This document shows positions 24,510 to 33,975 of a DNA stretch of 64,000 nt, in pieces. The DNA is taken from the NCBI RefSeq assembly GCF_003614975.1, contig NZ_QZWI01000019.1:1-64000 (forward strand), written 5' to 3'. The notes under the pieces were generated by a model. The model worked only from the letters and a program-made list of their open reading frames with translations, ran no database searches and was not told the DNA's origin. The stretch's first letter is position 1. Every line of letters starts with the position of its first letter. The translations under genes were made by a program, and so were the position numbers. The DNA comes from Rahnella bruchi. Its GTDB lineage: Bacteria; Pseudomonadota; Gammaproteobacteria; Enterobacterales; Enterobacteriaceae.

Positions 24510-24599
24510 AGTGTTCCCGGTAAAAGTCGAAAATTTACCGGGCAATTCTACGCATTTTTCGGCACAGGCTTCAGCATTTTGTGGTTCTGATCGGGCAGA

Positions 24600-25201
24600 T
24601 CAATGCTCATCATCGATTTCACTGATCACTTTGTTGAAGATGGCGACCAGATCGGTTTCATCGCCAAACACCGCCGTTTTATTGGCGGCAAGCCAGCTTT
24701 CACGACTGATTTTGGACCAGTCAATGTCATAACCGGCGTGGATAACCAGCTGCTCGACAAAAATCCTCAGCACTCGCCCGTTGCCTTCGCGGAACGGATG
24801 GAGAAGATTAAGGCCGGTATAGTAATGCGCCAGCCTCTCCGCAAGCTTATCCAGCGGCAAACCGACCAGAAATCCTCTTCCTCCAGCTCCTGCATCAGAC
24901 CATTGCCTTCATTTTCGATGTATTCGAAATGGCAAAACTGGGTATCGTCTTTGTAGATGTCAATCTCACGAAATTCCCCTGCCCACGGATAAATATCCTG
25001 AAAGAGCGACAGGTGGATGGCGCAAAGATGTGGCAATCCCATCACGGCCGGACCGAGTGGCATCGCCGCAGCCCGCAATGCCGTAAAGGCCAGTTCAGCC
25101 TGTAGCAGGCGATGGGCTTCGCGGATTTCGAGAGCGTTTTTCAGGACATTGATGCCGGGATAGTAATAAGGGTCTGCACCGGCCACGAGCTTATCGTTCA
25201 T
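24600..25201 (-). pseudogene. fic: Fic domain AMP-transferase toxin, frameshifted
   Basis: Two overlapping frames together make one 200-residue Fic protein of the E. coli length, but a single base is missing near 24868-24880, where frame 1 reads EEEDF and the other frame continues FLVGLPLDKLAERLAHYY. The N-terminal part (MNDKLVAGADPYYYPGINVL onward) is intact. The catalytic motif HPFREGNGRVLR (24766-24800) is canonical HxFx(D/E)GNGRxxR but lies in the second frame. Fic enzymes transfer AMP from ATP to target proteins. As read, translation gives a 144-residue product without the active site. It could be a pseudogene, a sequencing error or, less likely, a programmed frameshift. Confidence 0.88.
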
Positions 25202-25361
25202 AGTGCCCCCTCAGTTCGGCCAGACGTTGTACGATTTTCTCGTTATCCAGAGACACGACTTCCACCTCAAGGCCATCCAGCGCGCTGCTGGCCTGAAAGT
25301 TCTGCCGTTGACGTTCGCGAAAGAGTTTTTCCTGCTGTCTGAGTGTCAGTTTCTTGGCCAT
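25191..25361 (-). CDS. yhfG: YhfG family antitoxin of Fic
   Basis: A 56-residue protein, MAKKLTLRQQEKLFRERQRQ then NFQASSALDGLEVE and a final RGHYER, matching E. coli YhfG (NFQAS and HYER are shared). It is preceded by GGAGG at good spacing and overlaps the fic start by 11 bases (ATGAACGATAA). This is the known antitoxin-toxin layout of class I Fic systems, in which the antitoxin helix blocks the ATP site. The inhibitory motif (S/T)xxxE(G/N) appears here as SSALDG, with Asp in place of Glu. Confidence 0.9.
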   Translation of the reverse strand: MAKKLTLRQQEKLFRERQRQNFQASSALDGLEVEVVSLDNEKIVQRLAELRGHYER

Positions 25362-25468
25362 ATTTCCTCCCTGGTTACCGCCATCGGGCGCATACCTTGT
25401 GGAGTTAAGTATAGACAGAGAAAAAAGGACGCCGGAAAACGCCCCCTAAACTCGGATTAATCGAAAGA

Positions 25469-26992
25469 TTACTTTTTACGGCCCCCCATAATCGAGCCGA
25501 GTACGCCGCGCAGGATCTGCCGGCCCAGGTCACGCGCCATACTTTTGGCCGCCACCTGCACCACGCCATCGCGTTTACCCCCGCGCGGACCGGTGCTGCC
25601 GAACAGAATTTCATTCAGCCCGCCCATCAGCCCGCCGCCGGAAGACGTTGGTTCTCGCGGTTTCTGCGTGCCTGTCTGCTGCGGCGTGGCGACCGTGCCG
25701 AAACCTTGTGCGGTAATTTTTTCATACGCCGATTCGCGGTCAATGCTGTCTTCATAACGACCATACAGCGGTGACTGATTAATCGCTTTATTACGTTCAT
25801 CTTCGCCCAACATGCCCATTTTGGATTCCGGCGCGATCACCATCGCGCGCTGTACCACTTCCGGACGCCCTTTTTCATCGAGGAATGACACCAGCGCTTC
25901 GCCGACGCCAAGCTCAGTAATAGCTGTTTCAGCATCGAAAGCCGGATTGGCACGCAGGGTTTGCGCCGCCGCTTTCACCGCTTTCTGATCCCGTGGCGTA
26001 AATGCGCGCAAAGCATGCTGCACGCGGTTGCCAAGCTGGCCGAGCACGCTGTCGGGAATATCCAGCGGGTTCTGGGTCACGAAGTAAATTCCTACGCCTT
26101 TGGAGCGGATCAGGCGCACCACCTGTTCGATTTTCGTCAGCAAAGCCTGCGGAGCGTCGTTAAAAAGCAAATGCGCTTCATCGAAGAAGAACACCAGCTT
26201 AGGTTGTTCCGGGTCACCCACCTCCGGCAAATGCTCAAAAAGCTCGGCCAGCAACCACAGCAGGAAAACAGAATAGAGTTTCGGCTGATTGATGAGCTTA
26301 TCCGCCGCCAGCAGATTGATGATGCCGTAACCGTTCTTGTCGGTTTTCATCAGATCATTGATGTCCAGCATCGGCTCGCCGAAGAACTGGTTGGCACCCT
26401 GTCCTTCCAGCGTCAGCAGTCCGCGCTGGATGGCACCGATGGAAGCAGAGGAAATATTTCCGTACTGCGTCTGGAACTGCTTTGCATTGTCGCCGGTAAA
26501 CTGCACCATCGCGCGTAAATCTTTCATGTCGAGCAGCAGCAAACCGTTATCGTCGGCAATCTTAAAGACCAGCTGCAATACCCCGCTTTGCACCTCATTC
26601 AGATCCAGCAAACGCGCCAGCAGCAACGGCCCAAGATCGGAAATCGTCGCGCGGATCGGATGTCCTTTCTCACCAAAAATATCCCACGGGATAATGCTAC
26701 ACGCCTGTGGCTGCCAGCCGGTGACGCCGATACCGGCAAGCCGGGCATTGAGTTTTTCCGAGGGAACGCCTTCTGCGCCGATGCCGGACAGATCGCCTTT
26801 CACATCCGCCAGAAACACCGGAATGCCGATGCGGGAAAACTGTTCAGCCATTCTTTGCAACGTGACCGTTTTGCCGGTACCGGTCGCGCCGGTAATCAGT
26901 CCGTGGCGGTTGGCCAGCGCGGGGAGGATCACCAGATCCTGCACCGGTTTGCCTTCATTCATGGCTTTTGCAATCAGACGGGCTTCACTCAT
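25469..26992 (-). CDS. yjgR: YjgR/HerA-like ATPase (DUF853)
   Basis: A 507-residue P-loop ATPase of the HerA/FtsK-like superfamily. Walker A is [12 protein letters not shown] near residue 35, and Walker [14 protein letters not shown] lies near 265. A Gly/Arg-rich C-terminus ([16 protein letters not shown]) ends the protein. It has no membrane segments. Its cellular role is not established; HerA relatives pump DNA in repair, but this subfamily has no nuclease partner here. In E. coli yjgR is elsewhere in the chromosome, so its place between yhfG and ppiA is a difference. Confidence 0.92.
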   Translation of the reverse strand: MSEARLIAKAMNEGKPVQDLVILPALANRHGLITGATGTGKTVTLQRMAEQFSRIGIPVFLADVKGDLSGIGAEGVPSEKLNARLAGIGVTGWQPQACSIIPWDIFGEKGHPIRATISDLGPLLLARLLDLNEVQSGVLQLVFKIADDNGLLLLDMKDLRAMVQFTGDNAKQFQTQYGNISSASIGAIQRGLLTLEGQGANQFFGEPMLDINDLMKTDKNGYGIINLLAADKLINQPKLYSVFLLWLLAELFEHLPEVGDPEQPKLVFFFDEAHLLFNDAPQALLTKIEQVVRLIRSKGVGIYFVTQNPLDIPDSVLGQLGNRVQHALRAFTPRDQKAVKAAAQTLRANPAFDAETAITELGVGEALVSFLDEKGRPEVVQRAMVIAPESKMGMLGEDERNKAINQSPLYGRYEDSIDRESAYEKITAQGFGTVATPQQTGTQKPREPTSSGGGLMGGLNEILFGSTGPRGGKRDGVVQVAAKSMARDLGRQILRGVLGSIMGGRKK

Positions 26993-27081
26993 TTCATTTT
27001 CCTTGAAAGTGGACGCAGGGCGTTCCTTAAAACCTATTAGTCAGCGAGATGGGCGTCAAGAAAGGGTCGTAAAATGGGCAA

Positions 27082-27108
27082 GAAAAAGCCCCCGGCTGGC
27101 GGAGGCTT
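27082..27108 (-). terminator. Terminator of ppiA
   Basis: On the minus strand AAGCCTCC and GGGGGCTT form an eight-pair stem (one G-U pair) with a seven-base loop, followed by TTTCTT. It lies 39 bases after the ppiA stop. Confidence 0.75.
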
Positions 27109-27146
27109 CATCTTCTACTACAGAAAGGAACTGCAAGCCTAAGAAA

Positions 27147-27713
27147 TTAAGGCAGCACTTTCGCAGACAAAATCACAATCGGTGTAGCCGGCACGTTCTG
27201 GTAAGGCCCGACGTTGTCCGTTTTCACCTGTGACATTTTGTCTACCACATCCATCCCTTTAATCACTTTACCGAATACCGCATAACCGAAATCACGCTGA
27301 CCGTGATCCAGGAAAGCGTTGTCCGCAACGTTGATGAAGAACTGGCTGGTTGCGCTGTCTTTATCCGCTGTACGCGCCATCGCGACGGTACCGCGCAGGT
27401 TACGCAGGCCGTTGTCGGCTTCGTTCTTGATAGGTTCTTTGGTCGCTTTCTGCTGCATATCAGCAGTAAAACCGCCGCCCTGAACCATAAAGCCCGGGAT
27501 CACACGGTGGAAAATGGTGTTGTTGTAATATCCGCTCTGGGCGTAATCAACGAAATTCTTCACAGAAACCGGTGCCTTAGCACTGTCGAGTTCCAGTTCA
27601 ATATTCCCTGCTGAAGTGGTCAGCATGACGTGAGTTTGTCCGGCAGCAAAAACCGGCGACATTGCAGTCAGGGAAAGCACTGCAGTTAAGGCCACCAAAG
27701 TACGTTTAAACAT
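27147..27713 (-). CDS. ppiA: Periplasmic peptidyl-prolyl cis-trans isomerase A (cyclophilin)
   Basis: A 188-residue cyclophilin with a Sec signal peptide, [20 protein letters not shown], cleaved near VFA-AGQ (residue 24). The cyclophilin core follows: [15 protein letters not shown] contains the catalytic Arg and Phe region, and [17 protein letters not shown] is conserved. It catalyses proline isomerisation in folding periplasmic proteins. The start is placed at the signal peptide; eight upstream residues are in frame but unlikely. Confidence 0.97.
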   Translation of the reverse strand: MFKRTLVALTAVLSLTAMSPVFAAGQTHVMLTTSAGNIELELDSAKAPVSVKNFVDYAQSGYYNNTIFHRVIPGFMVQGGGFTADMQQKATKEPIKNEADNGLRNLRGTVAMARTADKDSATSQFFINVADNAFLDHGQRDFGYAVFGKVIKGMDVVDKMSQVKTDNVGPYQNVPATPIVILSAKVLP

Positions 27714-27856
27714 GACAATTCCTTTCCAAAAATACAAATAACAGATCCCACTGATTCTAAAGAGCCTTTAACCTCAGCGCCAGACCTTTACGGTTATTTA
27801 CGCTTCACGGTAACTTTTTCAGATATTTCAAATTGTTACTGCCAAATTCTGCAAGG

Positions 27857-29140
27857 TTAGCTGTTGAAATCAACGGGATAATCTTTATCAAGATGAATGG
27901 TTGTTTTTGCTGGCTGAGTTTCGGCTATTACCGAACCCTGACGAACAGAGTATCTCACAGGAACTTGCCTGCGCACCGCGTCAAAACCGCTTTCTGCGGG
28001 CAGGATCACCAGACTGGCGGCGTTGCCACTTTCCAGACCGTAACCGTGCAGATTCATGGTGCGCGCACTGAAAGTCGTAATCAGTTTCAGCCCGTCGTTA
28101 ATTTGCTGATAGCCCATCAGCTGGCAAACATGCAACCCCATGTGCAGCACCTGCAACATATTAGAAGTGCCCAGCGGATACCACGGGTCGAACACATCGT
28201 CATGCCCGAAACAAACGTTAATCCCGGCATCCAGCATCTCTTTGACGCGCGTAATGCCGCGACGTTTCGGATAGGTATCAAACCGCCCTTGCAGGTGGAT
28301 ATTCACCAGCGGATTCGCGACAAAGTTGATACCGGACATCTTCAGCAAACGGAATAACCGCGACGTGTAAGCGCCGTTATAAGAATGCATCGCCGTGGTA
28401 TGGCTGGCCGTCACCCTTGCGCCCATGTTTTCGCGCAGCGCAAGTGCCGCGACCGTTTCAACAAAACGTGACTGCTCGTCGTCAATTTCATCGCAATGCA
28501 CATCGATAAGCGCATTGTATTTCTTCGCCAGCGTGAAGGTTTTGTGCAGTGATTCCACGCCGTATTCGCGGGTAAATTCGAAGTGCGGGATTGCGCCCGC
28601 GACGTCTGCGCCCAGCTTCAGCGCCTCTTCCAGCAGGGCTTCGCCGTCAGGGTAGGACATTATGCCTTCCTGCGGGAACGCCACAATTTGCAGCGTCACC
28701 CACGGCGCGACTTCGGCTTTCACTTCAAGCATCGCTTTCAGCGCAGTGAGCGTCGGGTCAGAAACATCAACGTGTGTGCGCACATGTTGAATGCCGTTGG
28801 CGATTTGCCATTTCAGCGTCTGCCACGCGCGCTGTTTGACATCTTCATGGGACAGCAACGCCTTGCGTTCTGCCCAGCGCTCAATGCCTTCGAATAATGT
28901 CCCGGACTGATTCCACGCTGGCTGACCGGCAGTCTGAGTGGTATCGAGGTGAATATGCGGCTCGATAAAAGGAGGTATTGCCAGCCCGCCTTCGCCGTCC
29001 AGAATATGTTCGCCGTAATCGGCATTATCCAGCTGAGAAGCAATACGGCGGATCACGCCGTCTTCGATATCTATTTGCCACAGCCCTTCCCGGTCGGGCA
29101 GGCGTACATTCTTAATGGTACGCAAAGGAGTTTTCGTCAC
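27857..29140 (-). CDS. codA: Cytosine deaminase
   Basis: A 427-residue amidohydrolase-superfamily enzyme of pyrimidine salvage that converts cytosine to uracil, same length as E. coli CodA. Metal ligands are readable as [16 protein letters not shown] near residue 61, [14 protein letters not shown] near 214 and [16 protein letters not shown] near 311. In E. coli codA forms an operon with the cytosine permease codB; no permease gene is adjacent here. It is divergent from nirB. Confidence 0.94.
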   Translation of the reverse strand: MTKTPLRTIKNVRLPDREGLWQIDIEDGVIRRIASQLDNADYGEHILDGEGGLAIPPFIEPHIHLDTTQTAGQPAWNQSGTLFEGIERWAERKALLSHEDVKQRAWQTLKWQIANGIQHVRTHVDVSDPTLTALKAMLEVKAEVAPWVTLQIVAFPQEGIMSYPDGEALLEEALKLGADVAGAIPHFEFTREYGVESLHKTFTLAKKYNALIDVHCDEIDDEQSRFVETVAALALRENMGARVTASHTTAMHSYNGAYTSRLFRLLKMSGINFVANPLVNIHLQGRFDTYPKRRGITRVKEMLDAGINVCFGHDDVFDPWYPLGTSNMLQVLHMGLHVCQLMGYQQINDGLKLITTFSARTMNLHGYGLESGNAASLVILPAESGFDAVRRQVPVRYSVRQGSVIAETQPAKTTIHLDKDYPVDFNS

Positions 29141-29263
29141 GCGTTACCTCATCGTTTTCAGAAAGACTTCATCGTCAGAAATTTTAAAGCCAATCTTAGA
29201 ACAATAGCCTGAAAGTGTTTATAAATCGAAAGGTTACATAAAAACTCAATTAAATCAGTCAAA

Positions 29264-29279
29264 TACCACCTAAGGGGTA
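29264..29279. promoter_or_regulatory. NarL/NarP 7-2-7 site upstream of nirB
   Basis: TACCACC-TA-AGGGGTA is an inverted pair of heptamers with a two-base spacer, matching the TACYYMT/AKRRGTA pattern. Its centre is 28 bases upstream of the FNR site centre, the same separation as the -69.5 and -41.5 sites of E. coli nirB. It implies nitrate/nitrite control. Confidence 0.8.
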
Positions 29280-29292
29280 TATTGGGAGCGGC

Positions 29293-29306
29293 TTGATTTG
29301 TATCAA
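29293..29306. promoter_or_regulatory. FNR site of the nirB promoter
   Basis: TTGATTTGTATCAA is a perfect match to the FNR consensus TTGAT-N4-ATCAA. If it is centred at -41.5 as in E. coli, transcription would start near 29341, with TATGTT at 29328-29333 as the -10. It implies anaerobic activation of nirBD-cysG. Confidence 0.9.
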
Positions 29307-29363
29307 TACCCCCCGTTTCGCGCGCGTTATGTTTAGCCTTAGAAAATCAAAATTGAGGCAATT

Positions 29364-31916
29364 ATGAGCAAAGTCAGACTCGCGATAATAGGCAACGGCA
29401 TGGTGGGCCATCGCTTTATCGAAGATTTACTGGATAAAGCAGAACCGGGCCAGTTCGAGATCACGGTATTGTGTGAAGAACCGCGCGTGGCCTATGACCG
29501 CGTGCATCTTTCCTCCTATTTTTCCCATCATACCGCCGAAGAACTGTCACTGGTTCGCGAAGGCTTCTACGAAAAACACAACGTCAATGTGCTGATTGGT
29601 GAACGCGCCATTACGCTCAACCGCCGGGAAAAAGTGATTCATTCCAGCAGCGGACGGACGGTGTATTACGACAAACTGATTATCGCGACCGGTTCCTACC
29701 CGTGGGTTCCGCCAATCACCGGTTCTGACGGTCAGGATTGCTTTGTTTACCGCACCATTGAAGATTTACATGCGATTGAATCCTGCGCCCGTCGCAGCAA
29801 ACGCGGTGCCGTGGTTGGCGGGGGTTTGCTGGGTCTGGAAGCGGCAGGCGCGCTGAAAAATCTTGGCGTTGAAACACATGTTGTTGAATTCGCACCCGGT
29901 CTGATGGCCGAACAGCTCGATGTCATGGGCGGCAGCCAGCTGCGCCAGAAAATCGAAAGCATGGGCGTGCAGGTTCATACCGCAAAAAACACCAAACAAA
30001 TTGTTCAGGGCGGCACTTCTGCCCGTAAAACGATGGAATTTGCTGACGGCACCTTCCTCGAAGTCGATTTCATCGTGTTCTCCACCGGTATCCGTCCGCA
30101 AGACAAACTGGCGCGCCAGTGTGATTTAGAAATCGCTCCGCGCGGCGGCATCGTGATTAATGACCAATGCCAGACCAGCGATCCGGACGTGTACGCCATC
30201 GGCGAATGCGCCTCGTGGAATCAGCGCACTTTCGGTCTGGTCGCTCCGGGCTACAAAATGGCACAGGTCACCGCCGACCATCTGCTCGGTCGCGATAACG
30301 CTTTCACCGGCGCAGACATGAGCGCCAAACTGAAGCTGTTAGGCGTTGATGTGGCCGGTATCGGCGATGCGCACGCCCGCACGCCTGGCGCACGCAGCTA
30401 CGTTTATCTCGATGAAAGCAAAGCGCTTTATAAACGTCTGGTGGTCAGCGAAGATAATAAAACGCTGCTCGGCGCGGTTCTGGTCGGTGATACCAGCGAT
30501 TACGGCAACCTGCTGCAACTGGTGCTGAACAGCATTGCGTTGCCGGAAAATCCGGATGCCCTGATCCTGCCCGCCCACGCAGGCAGCGGCGGCGCGGTGA
30601 TCGGTACCGATGCCTTGCCGGAAAGCGCGCAAATCTGCTCATGTTTTGACGTCACCAAAGGCGACATCATCAAAGCGGTTCAGGGCGGATGCCATACCGT
30701 GGCGGCACTGAAATCAGCGACCAAAGCCGGTACGGGCTGCGGCGGCTGTATTCCGCTGGTGACACAGGTTCTGAATGCCGAGCTGAGCAAACAGGGCATC
30801 GAAGTTAACAATCATCTGTGTGAGCACTTCGCCTATTCGCGTCAGGAGCTTTATCACCTGATCCGCGTGGAAGGCATCCGTTCATACGATGATTTGCTGA
30901 ACAAATACGGCAAAGGTTACGGCTGTGAAGTCTGTAAACCGACCGTCGGCTCACTGCTGGCGTCGTGCTGGAACGATTATATTCTCAAGCCACAGAACAC
31001 GCCGTTGCAGGATACCAATGATGTGTTCCTCGCCAATATGCAAAAAGACGGCACCTATTCCGTGATCCCACGCTCGCCGGGCGGTGAAATCACTCCGCAA
31101 GGTTTGCAGGCGATTGGCAAAATCGCGGCGGAATACAATCTCTACACCAAGATCACAGGTTCGCAACGCATAGGGATGTTCGGCGCGCAGAAAGACGATT
31201 TACCGGCTATCTGGCAGAAACTGATCAACGCCGGATTCGAAACCGGTCAGGCCTACGCCAAAGCATTACGCATGGCGAAAACCTGCGTTGGCAGCACCTG
31301 GTGCCGTTACGGTGTGGGAGACAGCCTCGGGTTCGGCATCAGTCTGGAACACCGCTACAAAGGCATCCGCACGCCGCACAAAATGAAGTTCGGTGTGTCC
31401 GGCTGTACCCGCGAATGCTCAGAAGCTCAGGGCAAGGACGTCGGGATTATCGCGACAGAAAACGGCTGGAATCTGTATGTCTGCGGTAACGGCGGGATGA
31501 AACCACGTCACGGCGATTTACTGGCCGCCGATCTGGATAACGATACCCTGCTGCGTTATCTGGACCGCTTCATGATGTTCTACATCCGCACCGCCGATAA
31601 GCTGCAACGCACCTCGGTCTGGATGGACAACCTCGAGGGCGGCATCGACTACCTGCGTAAAGTCATCATCGACAACAAACTCGGGCTTAACGATCAGCTG
31701 GAAGCCGAACTGGCACGCCTGCGCGAATCGGTCATCTGCGAGTGGCAGGAAACGCTGAACGATCCTGCGGCGCAAACCCGCTTTACCCACTTTATCAACA
31801 GCAGCCAGCGCGATCCGAATGTGCAGTTCGTCGGTGAACGTCAGCAGCATCGTCCGGCGCGCCCTGACGAACGTATTCCGGTGACACAAATCGCCGACGG
31901 GGAGGAAGTATTATGA
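29364..31916 (+). CDS. nirB: NADH-dependent nitrite reductase, large subunit
   Basis: An 850-residue cytoplasmic flavo-siroheme enzyme that reduces nitrite to ammonium with NADH. In order: an N-terminal FAD/NAD-binding region (RLAIIGNGMVGHRFIEDLL, then GAVVGGGLLGLEAAG near 150), a BFD-like iron-sulfur segment (CSCFDV ... GTGCGGCIP, about 425-470), a second BFD-like part (EVCKP), and the nitrite/sulfite reductase domains. These carry siroheme/4Fe-4S cysteines in GVSGCTRECSEA and LYVCGNGGMKPRHG. It is expressed from an FNR/NarL-type promoter and overlaps nirD. Confidence 0.98.
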   Translation: MSKVRLAIIGNGMVGHRFIEDLLDKAEPGQFEITVLCEEPRVAYDRVHLSSYFSHHTAEELSLVREGFYEKHNVNVLIGERAITLNRREKVIHSSSGRTVYYDKLIIATGSYPWVPPITGSDGQDCFVYRTIEDLHAIESCARRSKRGAVVGGGLLGLEAAGALKNLGVETHVVEFAPGLMAEQLDVMGGSQLRQKIESMGVQVHTAKNTKQIVQGGTSARKTMEFADGTFLEVDFIVFSTGIRPQDKLARQCDLEIAPRGGIVINDQCQTSDPDVYAIGECASWNQRTFGLVAPGYKMAQVTADHLLGRDNAFTGADMSAKLKLLGVDVAGIGDAHARTPGARSYVYLDESKALYKRLVVSEDNKTLLGAVLVGDTSDYGNLLQLVLNSIALPENPDALILPAHAGSGGAVIGTDALPESAQICSCFDVTKGDIIKAVQGGCHTVAALKSATKAGTGCGGCIPLVTQVLNAELSKQGIEVNNHLCEHFAYSRQELYHLIRVEGIRSYDDLLNKYGKGYGCEVCKPTVGSLLASCWNDYILKPQNTPLQDTNDVFLANMQKDGTYSVIPRSPGGEITPQGLQAIGKIAAEYNLYTKITGSQRIGMFGAQKDDLPAIWQKLINAGFETGQAYAKALRMAKTCVGSTWCRYGVGDSLGFGISLEHRYKGIRTPHKMKFGVSGCTRECSEAQGKDVGIIATENGWNLYVCGNGGMKPRHGDLLAADLDNDTLLRYLDRFMMFYIRTADKLQRTSVWMDNLEGGIDYLRKVIIDNKLGLNDQLEAELARLRESVICEWQETLNDPAAQTRFTHFINSSQRDPNVQFVGERQQHRPARPDERIPVTQIADGEEVL

Positions 31917-32263
31917 GCCAGTGGTTAACGCTTTGTTCTGTCGGTCAGATCCTGCCGGGCTGCGGTGTTTGCGCACTGGCAGGCGAACAGCAAATCGCCC
32001 TGTTCCGTCCGTATGCCGATGAGCAGATTTTCGCGTTGTCGAATACCGACCCGTTCGCGCAGGCCAGCGTGCTGTCTCGCGGGATTATTGCAGAACACCA
32101 GGGCGAGCTCTGGGTGGCCAGTCCGCTGAAAAAACAACATTTCCGCCTGAAAGACGGCCTTTGTATGGAAGATGAAACGCATTCAATTTCCGCCTACGAA
32201 GTGCGTGTCCGCGGCGGGAATATTGAGCTGAATACCGCCAGTCTTCAGGCACAAAGCTGCTAA
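31913..32263 (+). CDS. nirD: Nitrite reductase, small subunit
   Basis: A 116-residue Rieske-fold subunit of the NirBD nitrite reductase, starting MSQWLTLCSVGQILPGCGVC. The start overlaps the nirB stop by four bases (ATGA), so the two are coupled. As in other enterobacterial NirD proteins the His pair that would hold a Rieske cluster is not obvious, so the role is probably structural. nirC, the nitrite channel that follows in E. coli, is not here; cysG comes next. Confidence 0.95.
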   Translation: MSQWLTLCSVGQILPGCGVCALAGEQQIALFRPYADEQIFALSNTDPFAQASVLSRGIIAEHQGELWVASPLKKQHFRLKDGLCMEDETHSISAYEVRVRGGNIELNTASLQAQSC

Positions 32264-32277
32264 ACTCCGCGCTTTCC

Positions 32278-32306
32278 ACGCCGCCTCCGGGCGGCGTTGT
32301 TCTTTG
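32278..32306 (+). terminator. Hairpin between nirD and cysG
   Basis: A perfect eight-pair stem ACGCCGCC / GGCGGCGT with a TCCG tetraloop is followed by TGTTCTTTGTTT, a broken T tract. It may attenuate read-through from nirBD into cysG without stopping it fully. Confidence 0.6.
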
Positions 32307-32353
32307 TTTAAAATAATGTCGCTTTAAGAACGCTGTCTCAGAGAATATTTGCT

Positions 32354-33736
32354 ATGGATTACCTGCCCCTTTTTTGTCAGTTAAAAAACAGAGCCTGTTT
32401 GCTGGTCGGTGCCGGTGACGTGGCTGAACGTAAAGCGCGCCTGCTGCTCGATGCTGGCGCAAAACTAACGGTTAACGCCCTCACCTTCACGTCGCAATTT
32501 CAAATCTGGGCAGATGAAGGCAAAGTCCACCTGCTGAAAGGCGAATTCTCCCCGCTGCTGGTGGATGAGAAATGGCTGGTTATCGCCGCGACTGATTCAG
32601 ACGTCGTGAACCAGGAAGTCAGCGAAGCCGCTGAACATCGCCGCGTGTTCTGTAACGTGGTAGATGCGCCGGAAAGCGCCAGCGTGATCATGCCGTCGAT
32701 CATTGACCGTTCACCGCTGATGATCGCCGTCTCTTCCGGTGGCAATGCGCCGGTACTGGCGCGCCTGCTGCGTGAGCGTCTGGAATCAATTTTGCCGCAG
32801 CATCTGGGTAAATTGGCACAGGTCGCTGGCGGATTACGCGCTCGCGTTAAAACACATTTCACCGATGCCTCCGACCGCCGCCGTTGGTGGGAAAAGCTGT
32901 TTAATCATCATCGTCTGGCACAATCACTGGCCAATAATGACGACGCGCAAAGCGGGCAATATCTCGAAGAACTGTTCAGTGAACCGGTCGATAAACATGG
33001 CGAAGTCATTCTGGTCGGTGCCGGACCAGGCGATGCAGGATTGTTGACTCTGAAAGGCTTGCAGCAGATGCAGCTGGCCGATGTTGTGGTTTATGACCGG
33101 CTGGTCTCTGACAGCGTGATGAATCTGATTCGCCGTGACGCTGAACGGATTTTCGTCGGCAAACGGGCGGGGCATCACTGTGTTCCACAGGAGCGGATAA
33201 ACGAGATCCTGCTGGAACAGGCGCAGATGGGCAAACGTGTTGTACGGCTTAAAGGCGGTGATCCGTTTATCTTTGGCCGCGGCGGCGAAGAACTGGAAGC
33301 TCTGAAAGCTGCGGGTATCGCATTTTCCGTGGTGCCGGGTATTACGGCGGCCTCCGGTTGCTCAGCCTACAGCGGCATTCCGCTCACTCATCGTGATCAT
33401 GCTCAAAGCGTGCGGCTCATTACCGGCCATGCGAAGCAGGATGGGGTTTTGGACTGGGCCTGTCTGGCCCAGGATCAGCAAACGCTGGTGTTTTATATGG
33501 GCCTGACGCAGGCCGGGGAGATCCAGCGCCGTCTTCTGGAAAACGGGCTGGCAGTAGAAACGCCTGTCGCGCTGGTTGAAAACGGCACCAGTCAGACGCA
33601 GCGCGTGGTCACCGGCAGCCTTACTGAGCTCGAAAATCTGGCGAAACAGGTACAGAGCCCGAGTTTAATTATTGTGGGTACCGTAGTAAGTTTGCGACCG
33701 AAACTGAACTGGTTTGCCAGCGAAACCCTTCTCTGA
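32354..33736 (+). CDS. cysG: Siroheme synthase (multifunctional CysG)
   Basis: A 460-residue fusion enzyme. Residues 1-200 are the NAD-dependent precorrin-2 dehydrogenase/ferrochelatase part, with the Rossmann motif [20 protein letters not shown]. Residues 215-460 are uroporphyrinogen-III C-methyltransferase, with [17 protein letters not shown] and the SAM-site [17 protein letters not shown]. It makes the siroheme cofactor needed by NirB and by sulfite reductase, so its place after nirBD is functional. A hairpin but no complete terminator separates it from nirD. Confidence 0.97.
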   Translation: MDYLPLFCQLKNRACLLVGAGDVAERKARLLLDAGAKLTVNALTFTSQFQIWADEGKVHLLKGEFSPLLVDEKWLVIAATDSDVVNQEVSEAAEHRRVFCNVVDAPESASVIMPSIIDRSPLMIAVSSGGNAPVLARLLRERLESILPQHLGKLAQVAGGLRARVKTHFTDASDRRRWWEKLFNHHRLAQSLANNDDAQSGQYLEELFSEPVDKHGEVILVGAGPGDAGLLTLKGLQQMQLADVVVYDRLVSDSVMNLIRRDAERIFVGKRAGHHCVPQERINEILLEQAQMGKRVVRLKGGDPFIFGRGGEELEALKAAGIAFSVVPGITAASGCSAYSGIPLTHRDHAQSVRLITGHAKQDGVLDWACLAQDQQTLVFYMGLTQAGEIQRRLLENGLAVETPVALVENGTSQTQRVVTGSLTELENLAKQVQSPSLIIVGTVVSLRPKLNWFASETLL

Positions 33737-33782
33737 CGCTTTTTTGCTCAAAAAAACTCCATTTATTTTATTAATCAATTCA

Positions 33783-33808
33783 GAGAAGTGAATTCAAGTT
33801 CACTTCTC
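33783..33808. repeat. Perfect 10-bp inverted repeat after cysG
   Basis: GAGAAGTGAA and TTCACTTCTC flank a six-base loop. It lies 46 bases after the cysG stop and has no T tract on the plus strand, so it could be a weak terminator or the first of three dyads ahead of the lipoprotein gene. Confidence 0.6.
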
Positions 33809-33833
33809 ACCCTCCACTTATAAGACAAATCTC

Positions 33834-33857
33834 ATAACAGAATATAATTCCTGTTAT
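33834..33857. promoter_or_regulatory. 7-bp dyad enclosing a TATAAT hexamer
   Basis: ATAACAG and CTGTTAT form a perfect inverted repeat with a ten-base spacer. The spacer holds TATAAT (33843-33848), a consensus -10. The arrangement suggests a repressor operator over a promoter. No good -35 at 17 bases is visible, so the promoter is uncertain. Confidence 0.45.
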
Positions 33858-33933
33858 CTCATCTTTGACATTCTAAATTCAAAATAATCAACCCATACAA
33901 ATGGAATATTCAGAATCTTCACCTTAAACTTTA

Positions 33934-33955
33934 ATTACGCCAACTGTGGCGTAAT
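33934..33955 (+). promoter_or_regulatory. Perfect 9-bp hairpin next to the lipoprotein ribosome binding site
   Basis: ATTACGCCA and TGGCGTAAT pair perfectly around an ACTG tetraloop. The stem ends seven bases before the Shine-Dalgarno GGAGGG (33963-33968) of the lipoprotein gene. It could act in the mRNA leader (translation or stability) or be a protein operator. There is no T tract, so it is not a classical terminator. Confidence 0.6.
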
Positions 33956-33975
33956 CTCCCGTGGAGGGTCAAATC

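Noticed and set aside
33743-33770. T-run and A-run after cysG as a terminator
   Set aside because: TTTTTTG and CAAAAAAA could pair only weakly and no GC-rich stem is present.
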